Positions 1 to 9,692 are shown, counted from the stretch's first letter. The stretch is DNA of 64,000 bases from Limnohabitans sp. DM1 (GCF_001269385.1 NZ_CXOO01000003.1:1-64000), one strand, 5' to 3'. Notes: a model not told the origin generated them from the letters alone. Numbers and translations: made by a program.

Positions 1-435
1 ACAAGCCATCGTGACACTGGCAGAACGCAAGAGTGGCTTTGCTGTGCTGGCCAAAGTGCCCAACAAGTCTGCTGCTTTGGTGGGTCGGGCCATTGAAGCC
101 AAACTCAAGCCCCTGATCTCACGGGTGAAGACTTTGACGGTGGACAACGGCAAGGAGTTTGCGGATCACCAGGCCATCGATCAGACCCTTGGCATCCAGA
201 CCTACTTTGCCGATCCGTATTGCAGTTGGCAGCGCGGCAGCAACGAGAACTTCAATGGTTTGCTGCGCCAATACATTCCCAAGAAGCGGCGCATGGAAAC
301 TGTCACCGATGAGGAGTTGACTATGATTGAAAACAGATTGAATCACCGCCCCAGAAAGCGGCTGGGATTCAAGACACCCCACGAGGTGTTTCACGCCTCG
401 TTAAACCGTGTTGCACCTCGTACTTGAATCCGCCA
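1..435 (+). mobile_element. IS30-family insertion sequence, right end only
   Basis: The left part lies outside the window. The element is recognised from its transposase. The probable right inverted repeat overlaps the end of the transposase gene (about 408-435, gtgttgcacctcgtacttga followed by atccgcca). Beyond about 435 the minus strand becomes continuous methylase-like coding sequence, so the element interrupts that gene. The exact last base and any target duplication cannot be fixed without the other end. Confidence 0.75.
2..427 (+). CDS. IS30-family transposase, C-terminal part (5' end outside window)
   Basis: This is the C-terminal half of a DDE transposase that cuts and joins the ends of its own element. 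The frame is open from base 2. The second catalytic Asp sits in TVDNGKEF, and the third acidic residue (Glu) in RGSNENFNGLLRQYIPK, which matches the IS30 family signature around NENxNGLLRQYFPK. The tail RPRKRLGFKTPHEVF is the usual IS30 ending. No internal stop or frameshift is visible in the part present, so the copy may be active. Confidence 0.9.
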   Translation, partial: QAIVTLAERKSGFAVLAKVPNKSAALVGRAIEAKLKPLISRVKTLTVDNGKEFADHQAIDQTLGIQTYFADPYCSWQRGSNENFNGLLRQYIPKKRRMETVTDEELTMIENRLNHRPRKRLGFKTPHEVFHASLNRVAPRT

Positions 436-1202
436 GTTTCGTTTGTCTTGATTTGAAAGGCGTAAGGCTCGCCTGGTGTGCGGTAGGCTTTTTCGTCTCT
501 TGTTTTCAAGAAGATGAGTTTGGTCAGTTCACCAAAGGCCATGGGTGGTGACAAGCGACCACCACCCCAAAGGGTTTGGTGGCATTTGCGAATGGTTTTG
601 ATCAAATCATCACGGGTGACAGCGCCAATATCGGGTTTGTTTTTGGCTTTGTAGTAGTACTTGAACTCTTCAGGCCTGCCATAACCGGCGGGCAAGTCAG
701 CAATCACGTTGGCATCGCGCTCCAACACGCCGTATCGGTCTGAACAATCGAAAAACGCGCGGGTTTGACCAGCCACCACCCCCACGTATTCAGCACGGAA
801 TTTGTGGGCATGGCCGTTGCCAAAGGCTTGCTCAATGGCTTGTTTGAATTCGTTGTCGGTGACGGCATCGCGTTTGCACTCGATCACGGCATACGGTTTG
901 GTACGTGCTTTGTCCCGGAACACCACGATATCCGCTCGATCATTGGGCACGCGGTCTGGCACGGTGATTTCTACCCCAATGCATTCGGGGTCATACCCAT
1001 ATCGATAAATCAATTCTGCGTAGTAGGCGGCTCAAACTTTTTCTTCGGGGTCTGACCATTTTTCGGCAAGATTCACTGCCACGTAACGGATTTTTTCAGT
1101 TTTCCCACTGGTGATGATTTGAAGATACCCATCTTCGATCGCGCGTTGAATCAGTCCCGTTGTTTCCATAATTTTTCCGTCATTGATTGCACCTTTAGGC
1201 AT
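436..1202 (-). pseudogene. N-6 DNA methylase with type I R-protein-like N-terminal domain, broken
   Basis: The predicted product starts at ATG 1202 (AAAGG five bases upstream; GTG 1217 is an alternative). It has a PD-(D/E)xK-like nuclease fold module of the HSDR_N_2 type (DRADIVVF ... YAVIECKRD), followed by the beginning of an N-6 adenine methylase region (RKCHQTLWGGGRLSPPMAFGEL). Two lesions are visible. A TGA at 1034-1032 interrupts one continuous frame (EEKV-stop-AAYYAELIYRYGYDP), where related proteins would be expected to have Arg, which fits a CGA-to-TGA change. The IS30 element then removes everything after about residue 255. The catalytic NPPF/Y motif of the methylase is therefore absent, and the gene should be dead. 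Confidence 0.85.
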
Positions 1203-1287
1203 GGAGCCTTTACCCACCAGCTAACGACTTATTTTCTTGCAGTGGTCTAGCTAATTTTCATTGAACCACATGATTTGACCGATCTCT

Positions 1288-2475
1288 CTACGCTTGTCGC
1301 GCCAACACCCGCCCAGCCAGCCAAGCCAACCCCGCCCCCACCACACAACACCCCACCGTGACCAGCGGCGTGAACTGCCAGCCGCCTGCACGCGCTGCCA
1401 CAGCCGCCACCACGGGTGGCCCCGCAAACTGGCCCAAAGCAGACAACTGCTGCACCCAGCCCACGGTGGTGGCCACTTGCTGCTCGCCCGGGGCCAGCCG
1501 CACCGCCAGGCTGAACAAGGTGCCCGGCACCAGGCCGCCCACGCCCGAAAACAGCAGCACCCCGGCAAAGCGCAGCCAAGGCAGGCTTTCGGTGAAGGGC
1601 GCAAAGGCCACGGTGCTGCCCAGCGCCATCGCGCCAAAACCCAGCCACAAGGTCGAGCGCGATGCCCAGCCGCGTTGCAGCAGGCGGCCCGACGCCATAT
1701 TGCCCAAGATGTTCACCGCCGCAGCCAAGGCCGTGAGCACACCCAAAAGCGCCCCGCTCACGCCCGCAGCGGCGTAAATCGACGGCAAAAAGCCCACCAC
1801 CGCCAGCCACTGGCCTGAATACATGCCAAAAGTGAGCGCCACCAGCCAGGGGCCACGGGCGCTCAAGGTGCGGCGTAGGCGCTGCCAGGCACCTTGCCCG
1901 GCAGTGGCCGCCGCATGGGGAGGATCGGCCGGCACCGCCCGCAACAGCCACAGCGCCATTGCCATTGACACCCCAGAAAACAGCCACCACCACGCCCCCC
2001 AGCCCCAGGCCGGAATGAACAGCGGCCCAGCCAACAAAGCCAGCGCCGTGCCCGTGGGCATGTAGGCGCCCCACACGCCCAGCATGCCGGGCAATTTCGC
2101 AGGCGGCACCAGGCGGCGGATCAAGGCCGGCGCGGGCAAAGCCACCAGCAAAAAGCCCAGCCCTTCAATCGCCCGCAACACCAGCAAAGCCGTCACCGAG
2201 GTTGCGAAACCGCCCAAACCACTGGCCAGCGCCAGCAGACACAGGCCGCGCACCATGCTGCGCTTGAGCCCCATGCCATCGGCCAGCAGCCCCATGAACA
2301 CCGCCAGACTCAGGCCAGCCAGCTGCACGATGGACAAAAGAAAACCCGACTGCACCAGCGTCAGGCCAAGCTCAGCCTGCAACGCAGGCAAGGCCGGGGA
2401 CAGCTTGCCCACCTGCAAGGCGGCCACGCCACCGGCCAGCACCACCAGCCAGGCCGAGCGTTTTGCAGCCTTCAT
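1288..2475 (-). CDS. MFS transporter, substrate unknown
   Basis: A 395-residue inner-membrane permease of the major facilitator superfamily with about twelve hydrophobic segments. The loop between helices 2 and 3 carries the family signature in degenerate form (GLLADGMGLKRSMV). The start is ATG 2475 (MKAAKRSAW); upstream in-frame sequence lies in intergenic repeats and is not protein-like. It resembles CynX/NimT-type or small drug/anion permeases, but the substrate cannot be read from sequence. It stands alone, followed by the methylase pseudogene and preceded by a repeat block. Confidence 0.85.
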   Translation of the reverse strand: MKAAKRSAWLVVLAGGVAALQVGKLSPALPALQAELGLTLVQSGFLLSIVQLAGLSLAVFMGLLADGMGLKRSMVRGLCLLALASGLGGFATSVTALLVLRAIEGLGFLLVALPAPALIRRLVPPAKLPGMLGVWGAYMPTGTALALLAGPLFIPAWGWGAWWWLFSGVSMAMALWLLRAVPADPPHAAATAGQGAWQRLRRTLSARGPWLVALTFGMYSGQWLAVVGFLPSIYAAAGVSGALLGVLTALAAAVNILGNMASGRLLQRGWASRSTLWLGFGAMALGSTVAFAPFTESLPWLRFAGVLLFSGVGGLVPGTLFSLAVRLAPGEQQVATTVGWVQQLSALGQFAGPPVVAAVAARAGGWQFTPLVTVGCCVVGAGLAWLAGRVLARQA

Positions 2476-2486
2476 GCGAATAATCC

Positions 2487-2692
2487 TGTAGGTCGGCACT
2501 CGCAGAGTCCGACATGGGCTGGACATACCACCAACGCTTGTGCAAACACTGCCGCACAAGCTACCCACGCCGGGGTCTTCGACCACCGACCTACAAAACT
2601 GTTGCTCGGTCGCTTCAGCCCCAACAAGGGTCTGGGCCGAAGCGCGCAGTGTCGGGGCTGAAGCCACCGACCTACAAGAAGGCACAAAAACC
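2487..2692. repeat. Family-1 intergenic palindromic repeats (three units)
   Basis: The gap between the MFS gene and dgt is filled with units built on ccgacctac and its complement: gtaggtcggcactcgcagag at 2491, a ccaccgacctacaa unit ending near 2597, and gtcggggctgaagccaccga ending near 2678. Each unit can fold as a hairpin. The same family recurs at 5017, 12273, 14355, 18322, 29560 and 36692, always between genes. Confidence 0.8.
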
Positions 2693-2695
2693 GGG

Positions 2696-3874
2696 TCACA
2701 AGAGCTTGCGCCCCGTCAGGCGTTCATGTTCGCGCAGGGCAAAGCGGTCGGTCATGCCTGCGATGTAGTCGGCCACGGCGCGGTGCAAATCGGCCCCCGC
2801 TGCAAAGTCGGCGGGCATTTCTGCAGGCCGCGCCACATAAGCTGCAAACAGCTCGCGCACGGCCTGCTGGGCCTGTCCGGTGGTTTGCATGACCTGCGGA
2901 TGGCGGTACAGACTCGCAAACAAAAACTTCTTGAGCTCCGCCGTGCGGGCTTTCATGTCGGCACTGAAGGCCACCAAAGGGCCCGCCAGCCGGGCCTCGT
3001 CGGCAGACTGAACCCCTGCACGCGCCACCGCATGGCGGGTGGTGTCGATCACGTCATACACCTGATCGCTCAGCATGCGGCGAATGGTTTCGTACAGCAG
3101 TCGGCGCGGCTTTTCAGACAGCGCGGGGTGCTCGTTCAAGGTCTGCTGGTGGTAATGGGCAAACAGCGCCACCTCCTGCAGCTGCCCCATGCTGATCAGG
3201 CCGGAACGCACCCCATCGTCAATGTCATGCGCGTTGTAGGCAATCGCATCGGCCAGATTGCACAGCTGCGCCTCCAGACTGGGCTGGGTGCGGTCGATGA
3301 AACGCCGCCCCACCCCGCCCGGCTCGGTCCGATCCAGATGCTCGGCATTGGCCCGCGAACAATGCTTGAGCACGCCCTCGCGGGTTTCAAAACTCAGGTT
3401 CAGGCCATCAAACGCGGGGTAACGCTCTTCAAGCTGGTCCACCACGCGCAAGCTTTGCAAGTTGTGCTCAAAACCGCCGTGCGCTGCCATGCACTCGTTC
3501 AGCGCGTCTTGCCCGGCATGCCCAAAGGGCGTGTGGCCCAGGTCATGCGCCAGCGCCACGGCTTCGACCAAATCTTCGTTCAGGCCCAGCGCCCGGGCAA
3601 TGGATCGGCCCAGCTGCGCCACCTCCAGCGAATGCGTGAGCCGCGTGCGGAACAAATCGCCCTCGTGGTTCAAAAACACCTGCGTCTTGTAAACCAGCCG
3701 CCGAAACGCCGTGGAATGCACGATGCGGTCGCGGTCGCGCTGGAAGGCATTGCGCGTGGGTGCTGCAGGCTCGGCAAAGCGCCGTCCCCGGGTTTGCCCC
3801 GGGTCGCATGCCAACGCTGACAAGCTGGACTGCGAACCGATCGAGATCGCAACGGACTCGGCGTACATGGCCAT
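2696..3874 (-). CDS. dgt: Deoxyguanosinetriphosphate triphosphohydrolase-like protein
   Basis: HD-domain dNTP triphosphohydrolase that converts dNTPs to deoxynucleosides plus triphosphate and so adjusts dNTP pools. About 392 residues, the usual length of the shorter Dgt-like class. The metal ligands are visible: His in RTRLTHSLEV and the HD pair in ALAHDLGHTPFGH. The start ATG 3874 shares one base with the aroB stop (TGATG), which indicates translational coupling; ATG 3868 is equally possible. It is the last gene of the pilM-pilQ-aroK-aroB-dgt cluster, an order common in beta- and gammaproteobacteria. Confidence 0.93.
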   Translation of the reverse strand: MAMYAESVAISIGSQSSLSALACDPGQTRGRRFAEPAAPTRNAFQRDRDRIVHSTAFRRLVYKTQVFLNHEGDLFRTRLTHSLEVAQLGRSIARALGLNEDLVEAVALAHDLGHTPFGHAGQDALNECMAAHGGFEHNLQSLRVVDQLEERYPAFDGLNLSFETREGVLKHCSRANAEHLDRTEPGGVGRRFIDRTQPSLEAQLCNLADAIAYNAHDIDDGVRSGLISMGQLQEVALFAHYHQQTLNEHPALSEKPRRLLYETIRRMLSDQVYDVIDTTRHAVARAGVQSADEARLAGPLVAFSADMKARTAELKKFLFASLYRHPQVMQTTGQAQQAVRELFAAYVARPAEMPADFAAGADLHRAVADYIAGMTDRFALREHERLTGRKLL

Positions 3875-4986
3875 CAAGCGCAGCAGGCGTTGATCACCTC
3901 GCGCACCATGGCGTCGGGCGCACCGCACACGGTGGCTTTGCCGGGGCCGTCGATCACCACAAACTGGATATCGCCACCGATGGCTTTTTTATCGAGGCGC
4001 ATGTGTTCGATGTAATGGCCCGCGTTGTCGGCTGCATCAATCACAGGGCCGCGCACCGGCAAGCCAGCGCGTTCGATCAGGGCACGCAAGCGGGCCACAA
4101 AAGCCGCATCGACACGCCCCAAGCGATGCGACAACTCGGCCGCCATGACCATGCCGCAGCCCACAGCCTCGCCGTGCAACCAGACGCCAAAGCCCAAACC
4201 CGCTTCGATGGCGTGGCCAAAAGTGTGACCAAAGTTGAGGATGGCGCGCAGGCCCGCTTCGCGCTCGTCCTGCCCCACCACCCAGGCCTTGATCTCGCAG
4301 CTGCGCTTGACGGCATGGGCCAGGGCCTTCGGGTCTTGAGCCATGAGGGCGTCGATGTTCGCTTCGATCCAGTCCAGAAACGCCATATCGGCAATCGGAC
4401 CGTATTTGATGACTTCAGCCAGGCCAGCGCTCAGCTCGCGCGGGGGCAAGGTGCCCAGGGTGTTCAGGTCGCAAATCACCCGCACTGGCTGGTAGAACGC
4501 GCCGATCATGTTTTTGCCCAACGGGTGGTTGATGGCGGTTTTGCCGCCTACCGAGGAGTCGACTTGCGACAGCAGCGTGGTCGGCACCTGCACAAAGGGC
4601 ACGCCGCGCATGTAGCTGGCGGCGGCAAAGCCGGTCATGTCACCAATCACGCCACCGCCCAGCGCAAACAAAACGGTCTTGCGGTCGCAGCCTTGGCCCA
4701 GCAGCGCGTCAAAAATCAGGTTCAGGGTATGCCAGTCTTTGTGCGCCTCGCCATCGGGCAGCACCACGGTGTGCACCTGCTTGTAATGCAGGGCGATGGC
4801 GCTGCGCAAAGCGGCCTCATAGATCGGGGCAATCGTGTCGTTGGTCACGATCATGGCGGTGCTCGCCTTGGGCAGGCCGGCCCAGGTTTCAGGGCGGCTC
4901 AACAGGCCTTGGCCAATCTGGATGTCATAACTGCGGTCATCCAGCGAAATGGCGACCTGCTCAATGGAAATGGGGTGCTCGGACAT
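3874..4986 (-). CDS. aroB: 3-dehydroquinate synthase
   Basis: Second step of the shikimate pathway: NAD- and zinc-dependent cyclisation of DAHP to 3-dehydroquinate. At 370 residues it has the typical length. Recognisable segments are LPDGEAHK, the glycine-rich [37 protein letters not shown] split over the active site, and the zinc His residues in [11 protein letters not shown] and WLHGEAV. It is followed directly by dgt. It is separated from aroK by a repeat block, so the two aro genes may be transcribed together only by read-through. Confidence 0.97.
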   Translation of the reverse strand: MSEHPISIEQVAISLDDRSYDIQIGQGLLSRPETWAGLPKASTAMIVTNDTIAPIYEAALRSAIALHYKQVHTVVLPDGEAHKDWHTLNLIFDALLGQGCDRKTVLFALGGGVIGDMTGFAAASYMRGVPFVQVPTTLLSQVDSSVGGKTAINHPLGKNMIGAFYQPVRVICDLNTLGTLPPRELSAGLAEVIKYGPIADMAFLDWIEANIDALMAQDPKALAHAVKRSCEIKAWVVGQDEREAGLRAILNFGHTFGHAIEAGLGFGVWLHGEAVGCGMVMAAELSHRLGRVDAAFVARLRALIERAGLPVRGPVIDAADNAGHYIEHMRLDKKAIGGDIQFVVIDGPGKATVCGAPDAMVREVINACCA

Positions 4987-5016
4987 AGGGCGTAAGTGTA
5001 GGGCTTTGACACAGGC

Positions 5017-5153
5017 TTCTCGTCGGGGCTGAAGCCGCCGACCTACGAAGATGACAGGGCTGCCCCGTAGGTCGATACTCGAAGAGTCCGACGTTTACAG
5101 CCTTCGACACACGCCCCATGTCGGGGTCTTCGACCACCGACCTACGAAGATGA
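5017..5153. repeat. Family-1 intergenic palindromic repeats (aroK-aroB gap)
   Basis: Three related units lie here: gtcggggctgaagccgccga at 5025, gtaggtcgatactcgaagag at 5069, and gtcggggtcttcgaccaccg at 5122. Each ends in a gacctacgaagatga-like segment. The gap of about 175 bp between aroB and aroK has no other content. Confidence 0.8.
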
Positions 5154-5161
5154 GGGCAGGC

Positions 5162-5716
5162 TTACGAGGACTTGATCGGCAGGTGACCGGCCAGTTCCAG
5201 TTGCATGGTGATCATGTTGACCAGGGTGGCCACGGAGGGGCGGCCGGTTTCGATCACGAAGTGAGCGGCTTCGCGGTAGAGCGGGTCACGGGTGTCGTAG
5301 AGCGCGCGCAGGCGGGCCATAGGGTCCTCGACTTGCAAGAGGGGGCGTGCGGTGTCGTGGCGCACGCGGCGGTAGACGTCTTCGGGGGTGGAGCGCAGAT
5401 AGATGACGTGACCGCGTTCGTGCAGGTGTTGGCGGTTGGCGGGTCGCAATACCGCGCCGCCGCCAGTGGCAATCACGCCTTCGTGGGTTTGAGTCAGGTC
5501 GTCCAGCACCTGTTGCTCGACATCACGGAAACTGTCCTCGCCTTCGCGCGCGAAAAATTCCCGGATTGAACAGCCCAAACGCTCTTCAATCACATGGTCG
5601 GAGTCCACAAAAGGCACGCCCAGGCGGCGCGCCAGTTGGCGGCCGATGGTGGTTTTGCCTGAGCCCGGAAGGCCCACGAAGATGATGCTCAAGGAAGTCT
5701 CACACGAAGTAGTCAC
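5162..5716 (-). CDS. aroK: Shikimate kinase
   Basis: Phosphorylates shikimate at O3 with ATP in the chorismate pathway. Walker A is [11 protein letters not shown]. The shikimate-binding DSD follows in VDSDHVIEE, with [14 protein letters not shown] and the ATGGGAVLR loop. The lid region contains TARPLLQ. GTG 5716 gives 184 residues, the usual length; the longer frame upstream overlaps pilQ and is not conserved-looking. The gene sits between pilQ and aroB, the standard order. Confidence 0.93.
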   Translation of the reverse strand: MTTSCETSLSIIFVGLPGSGKTTIGRQLARRLGVPFVDSDHVIEERLGCSIREFFAREGEDSFRDVEQQVLDDLTQTHEGVIATGGGAVLRPANRQHLHERGHVIYLRSTPEDVYRRVRHDTARPLLQVEDPMARLRALYDTRDPLYREAAHFVIETGRPSVATLVNMITMQLELAGHLPIKSS

Positions 5717-5786
5717 CCCACACCGAACAAAAAAGGGGCGGGGCGTTTGAAGTGGGCAAGTGTATGCGACCCGCTTTGCCCGCCCT

Positions 5787-7232
5787 TCACTGCGGCAAGC
5801 TGGCCGGTGCGTCAGCCACCACACGGGGGGTGAGAAAGATCAGCAGTTCACTTTTGCGCTGGGTCTGGTCGCGGTTTTTAAACAACCAGCCCAGGCCCGG
5901 CACATCGCCCAAACCCGGCACCTTGGCCTCGTCGTTGCGCCGGGTTTCCTCAAAAATACCGCCCAGCACTGCGGTGCCGCCGTCTTCCACGCGCACCTGG
6001 GTTTTCACGTGTTTGGTGTTGATGGCATACCCCGCCGGGGTGATTTGGCCAACGCTGTCGCGGTTCACATCGACTTCGAGCACCACCGAGCCATCAGGGG
6101 TGATTTGGGGCGTGACTTCGAGTTTGAGGTTGGCTTTGCGAAACGAGATGGCGGTCACGCCAATGCCTGCCGATGTTTGGTAGGGCAATTCGGTGCCCTG
6201 CTCGATCAGGGCCTTGGTCTGGTCGGCGGTGACGACCCGGGGGCGCGAGACCACTTTGCCAAGACCTGCCGCCTCCAGTGCCGAGAGTTCGACGTTGATG
6301 AACCGGTCGGCCGCCGCGTTGAACAGCGAAACGGCAAAGGTGGCGGGGGCGCTGACGGTTTGACCCGCGCTGCCTGAGGGCAAATTCACCTGGTTGCCGT
6401 TGGCCACGCCCGCCGCTGCGCTCTGGTTGGTGGCGCCCATGCTCAGGGTTTGGCTGTTGCCCTGCACTTTCAGGGGCACAGCCAGGCCCGCCCCCAGGCG
6501 CACGCCCAGCGATTGGCCAAACTGGTCATCGGCCTCGACGATGCGTGCCTCGATCAGGACTTGCCGCACGGGCACATCGAGCTGGGCAATCATCTGCTGG
6601 ATCTCTGCCAGACGGGCGGGCAAGTCGGCAATGAACAGCTGGTTGGTGCGCGGCTCGGCCAGCACCGTGCCCCGGGGACTGAGCCAGCGACCGCCACTGG
6701 CCCCAGCCACGCCAGTGGCGCCCCCACCTTGCAGGCGCTGCGCGACTTCACTGGCCCGGGCGTATTGCAGGCGCTGCGACCACATGCTCAAGGGGCTGAC
6801 GGCGTCCAGGGCGGCTTGCGCATCGCGTTGCTTTTTCTCGCGCAGCGCCCATTCGCCTTGCGGGGCCACCCACAGCACACGCCCTTCCTGGCGCGAAGTC
6901 AGGCCCTTGGATTGCAGCACGATGTCCAGCGCCTGTGGCCAGGGCACCTCGTTCAGACGGACTGTGACGGGGCCACTGACGTTGTCGGTCAGCACCAGAT
7001 TGAGCCCGGCAAATTCGGCAAACACTTGCAGCAAGGCGCGCAAGTCGATGTTCTGGAAATTCAGGCTGATGGGGCGGTTGTCAGTGGATGCGGGCCACTC
7101 CACCGGAAACGCCACAGCCCTGGACGCCGGAGTAAGGGGCGAGGTGGGCGCCGGAGTGCCCCCATTTTGTGCCGCCACACACAGCCCCCAGCAACAGGCC
7201 ACGGCTGTCCAGCCACGTTTGTTGTTCATCAT
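5787..7232 (-). CDS. pilQ: Type IV pilus / DNA-uptake secretin PilQ (short HofQ/ComE-like form)
   Basis: Outer-membrane secretin through which the pilus fibre or incoming DNA passes. A signal peptide lies at residues 1-22. An STN-type domain follows ([18 protein letters not shown] to about 125), then one secretin N1 domain (about 150-245), then the secretin barrel domain to the end ([28 protein letters not shown]). At 481 residues it lacks the AMIN domains of long PilQ proteins (about 700 residues) and matches the HofQ/ComE size class. The start ATG 7232 overlaps the upstream stop in an ATGATGA arrangement. Confidence 0.9.
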   Translation of the reverse strand: MMNNKRGWTAVACCWGLCVAAQNGGTPAPTSPLTPASRAVAFPVEWPASTDNRPISLNFQNIDLRALLQVFAEFAGLNLVLTDNVSGPVTVRLNEVPWPQALDIVLQSKGLTSRQEGRVLWVAPQGEWALREKKQRDAQAALDAVSPLSMWSQRLQYARASEVAQRLQGGGATGVAGASGGRWLSPRGTVLAEPRTNQLFIADLPARLAEIQQMIAQLDVPVRQVLIEARIVEADDQFGQSLGVRLGAGLAVPLKVQGNSQTLSMGATNQSAAAGVANGNQVNLPSGSAGQTVSAPATFAVSLFNAAADRFINVELSALEAAGLGKVVSRPRVVTADQTKALIEQGTELPYQTSAGIGVTAISFRKANLKLEVTPQITPDGSVVLEVDVNRDSVGQITPAGYAINTKHVKTQVRVEDGGTAVLGGIFEETRRNDEAKVPGLGDVPGLGWLFKNRDQTQRKSELLIFLTPRVVADAPASLPQ

Positions 7233-8302
7233 TTGCCGCCCTCCCAATGCAAGACATGGACCGGCCCGCGCGCCGCGCGCAGGGTCACGCCCTCGCTGGT
7301 GATGGCCTGCACCCGATGGCCTTCGAGCGTGACGCGCTGACCGGGCCGCACACGCGCCCAGTGCGGACCGGCCACCAGCACGGCCTGCCGATCGGCGCCT
7401 TGTTGCCATACCCCGGCCAGGCGCACGCGCGCCAGTGGCCAGCGTTCGGGGTCTTCGGGCAGGTCGGGTGCTGTGGACGCAGCGGGCTGCGCTGTATCGC
7501 CGGACCCTGTCTCTGAGCCTGAGCCTGCAGCACCGGCCTGCGCCAGCAGTGGTGCAGGCTGCGCAAACAGCGGCGCTGCCTGCACGGAGACCTGGTTGGG
7601 CAGTGCGCGGGCGCCATCTGGTGGACCGTCCACTGAGCCGTCGTGCGCCGGCCAGGCTTGCCAAGTGCTCTCACCCGGGCGCATCCACACACGCAGCACG
7701 GCATCGATCTGCACGTCTTGGCTGTCAGGCTGGGCCACGATGCTGATGCGGTCAATGGACCACACCGGCCCCGCCTCCGTGAAAGCTGCCCAGGCTTTCA
7801 CCCAGCGCGCAAAAGCCCCGATCACACGCAGCGTCACGGCCTGGCTCGGCACGGGCGACCCGGTGCTGGCGGCAGGGGCTGAGCGTCCTGGTGTGATGCG
7901 CTGCACCTGCGGACTCACAGGGCGCAAGACCATGACGCGCAGGCCCTGCTGGCTCAGTGCCTGTTGCAAATCCAGCCAGATGCGACTGGGCTGGGCCTGG
8001 CCGGGCAGGCGCGACAGGGCGTCACGCTGGGCGTGTTCGGCATCTTCGGCCTTCAAGGGCGAGGGCGGGGCCAAAGCCGCCGTTTGTTGGCGCAAACGTT
8101 CCACCGCTTCATCAGCCTGGGTGTAGGCTTGTGTGACATCCAGATGCACAAGAACCACGGCACACGCCCCCAACAGCGCACTGCCCAGCCCCCAGACCCA
8201 GGGGCGCAGCATGAGCAGGGCTTGTTTTTGCCAGTTCGCCCAAGCGGTGGACCAGTCCACTGCGCCTGTGTCCCACCGTCGTGACAGCTTGCCTATGTTC
8301 AT
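7229..8302 (-). CDS. PilO-PilP fusion, inner-membrane/periplasmic pilus alignment protein
   Basis: A single 357-residue protein in the place of two genes. Residues 1-55 hold a cytoplasmic start and one membrane helix (LGSALLGACAVVLVHL). A coiled coil follows, then a PilO-like alpha/beta domain to about 215 (SRIWLDLQQALSQQGLRV, AVTLRVIGAFARWVKAWAAF). A Pro/Ala/Gln-rich linker (about 225-290) leads to a PilP-like beta domain (ARVRLAGVWQQG ... RPGQRVTLEGHRVQAITSEGVTL). PilO normally pairs with PilN, and PilP contacts PilQ. Four-base ATGA overlaps on both sides tie it to pilN and pilQ. No frameshift is needed to read through. Confidence 0.82.
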   Translation of the reverse strand: MNIGKLSRRWDTGAVDWSTAWANWQKQALLMLRPWVWGLGSALLGACAVVLVHLDVTQAYTQADEAVERLRQQTAALAPPSPLKAEDAEHAQRDALSRLPGQAQPSRIWLDLQQALSQQGLRVMVLRPVSPQVQRITPGRSAPAASTGSPVPSQAVTLRVIGAFARWVKAWAAFTEAGPVWSIDRISIVAQPDSQDVQIDAVLRVWMRPGESTWQAWPAHDGSVDGPPDGARALPNQVSVQAAPLFAQPAPLLAQAGAAGSGSETGSGDTAQPAASTAPDLPEDPERWPLARVRLAGVWQQGADRQAVLVAGPHWARVRPGQRVTLEGHRVQAITSEGVTLRAARGPVHVLHWEGGK

Positions 8303-8949
8303 CGCCCCCCCTTGGACGCAGCAGCTGAGGCTGCCGGGGCCGCAGCAGCTGCGGCAGGGGCTTTGCCCGAAGCTTCGGCAGGCGGCTCAATGGAAGTCCA
8401 GGCCACTTGCCAGACAAAAGACACCTGCGCGGAACGGGCGCTGTCCGACTCGCGCAAAGTGTTAGTGGCCGTGAGGCTGGCCAGATTCACGGCCTGGCCC
8501 CAATGCTCGGCCAATTGCTGGCGCGCCGCCGTCATGGCTGACACGCTGGGTGCAAAGCCTTGCAGCTCCAGCTTGTCGCCTTCGGCCTGCAAGCGCTCCA
8601 GGCGCAAGCTGCTGCGCTGCGCCTCGGCCAGCAAGGCCTGATGCCAAACGTTCCAGATTTGCTGGTGCTGTGCGATCTGGCTCAGTTGCTTGCGCTGCAA
8701 GCGTTGCATCTGCACCAGTGCGCGTTGCGCATCCAGCACTTTGAGGCGTTGCGTGCGCTCGGCCATCTGGCTTTGCAATTGACGTTGCTCGGTCAACAGG
8801 GCCTCGGTTTTGGCTGCTTGCCACCACACCCAGCCCCAGGCCAGCGCAACGCCCACGGCACAACCGAGCAAACCCGTGACCCTCCGATGCCGCAGCCCTT
8901 GCTGCTGCGCCAAGTTGGGGTAGTGCAACAAATTGAATGCGCTGCTCAT
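8299..8949 (-). CDS. pilN: Type IV pilus assembly protein PilN
   Basis: Bitopic inner-membrane protein that links cytoplasmic PilM to PilO. A short cytoplasmic N-terminus holds the PilM-binding motif region (SSAFNLLHYPN, compare the INLLPHR/W motif of PilN). One membrane helix lies at about 30-47, then a Gln/Arg-rich coiled coil (about 50-105) and a ferredoxin-like domain. The C-terminus ends in a low-complexity Ala-rich tail. ATG 8949 overlaps the pilM stop by four bases. Confidence 0.85.
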   Translation of the reverse strand: MSSAFNLLHYPNLAQQQGLRHRRVTGLLGCAVGVALAWGWVWWQAAKTEALLTEQRQLQSQMAERTQRLKVLDAQRALVQMQRLQRKQLSQIAQHQQIWNVWHQALLAEAQRSSLRLERLQAEGDKLELQGFAPSVSAMTAARQQLAEHWGQAVNLASLTATNTLRESDSARSAQVSFVWQVAWTSIEPPAEASGKAPAAAAAAPAASAAASKGGR

Positions 8950-9692
8950 GACCACGCCTTCAAGGCCAATCCTGCCGCGACCAAACGCGCCCCCACGGGT
9001 GAGGACATGGCTTGGAGCAAGGCAGCATCGCCGGTGGCCAACCCGGCAGCCTCTTTGATGTGGGGCCCGTCATCGGGTCCGGGCAGACGAAATTGCCAAT
9101 CCAGCACCGGCTGGGTCAGCAAACTGGGCAGCCCGCCTTGCAGGGCGTTCGCCGCCCGCCGAGCGGCATGCAGTTCGGGTTCTACGGTGGCCAGCTGCCA
9201 GCCCGCAGCGCGTGTGCATTTTTTCAAATCGGCGATGTGCGACTTGGCACATGCGACCCATTGCACCCGGCGCACCAACGCTCGCGAGGTGTCTTCGGGT
9301 TGGAAATCAAAATTCACCTCATCGGGCTCCAAACCCAAGGCTTGTGCAGCCTCCAGTTGGACCTCGGCCACCCAGTCCCCTTCGTCCAGCTGCGCCGGGA
9401 ATTCGATTTGTCCCAAGGCCAGATCCACCAATGGCAGCGCCATATTCAAGCGCTTTTCCACGCCACTTTGGGGTGATCCCATTTGCCGCAAAGCCTGGCT
9501 GAGCCATGCTTTGTCTTGATGTGCCAATGCTGGCATGGGTTGCAGGGTTTGAGTACTCTGGACTTTGGCCAAATGCTCGCTTTGGCGTTGCAGGCCCACC
9601 AGCGACCACGCAGCGTCTTGCTGAGCCAGACCCCACCCCAAGCGCGTCGACCTCGCACCGATGCGTTGCCACCACCGAATCAAGCCTTTCAT
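8946..9692 (-). CDS. pilM: PilM-like pilus protein, short HofM/ComA-like form
   Basis: Cytoplasmic actin-fold partner of PilN. At 248 residues it is about 100 shorter than classical PilM and lacks the N-terminal nucleotide-binding loop (no DIGSxxVK-like segment). It resembles E. coli HofM and Haemophilus ComA in size and in the central motif ALGLEPDEVNFDF, which parallels HofM's LDMDPDSLRFDY. The start ATG 9692 has a good ribosome site (caggggg). It is the first gene of the operon, facing mrcA. It probably serves a DNA-uptake or competence pilus rather than twitching pili; this is inference from size class. Confidence 0.78.
   Translation of the reverse strand: MKGLIRWWQRIGARSTRLGWGLAQQDAAWSLVGLQRQSEHLAKVQSTQTLQPMPALAHQDKAWLSQALRQMGSPQSGVEKRLNMALPLVDLALGQIEFPAQLDEGDWVAEVQLEAAQALGLEPDEVNFDFQPEDTSRALVRRVQWVACAKSHIADLKKCTRAAGWQLATVEPELHAARRAANALQGGLPSLLTQPVLDWQFRLPGPDDGPHIKEAAGLATGDAALLQAMSSPVGARLVAAGLALKAWS

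Noticed and set aside
2540..3820. Plus-strand frame across dgt
   Set aside because: Fully antisense to dgt, whose HD motifs are clear.
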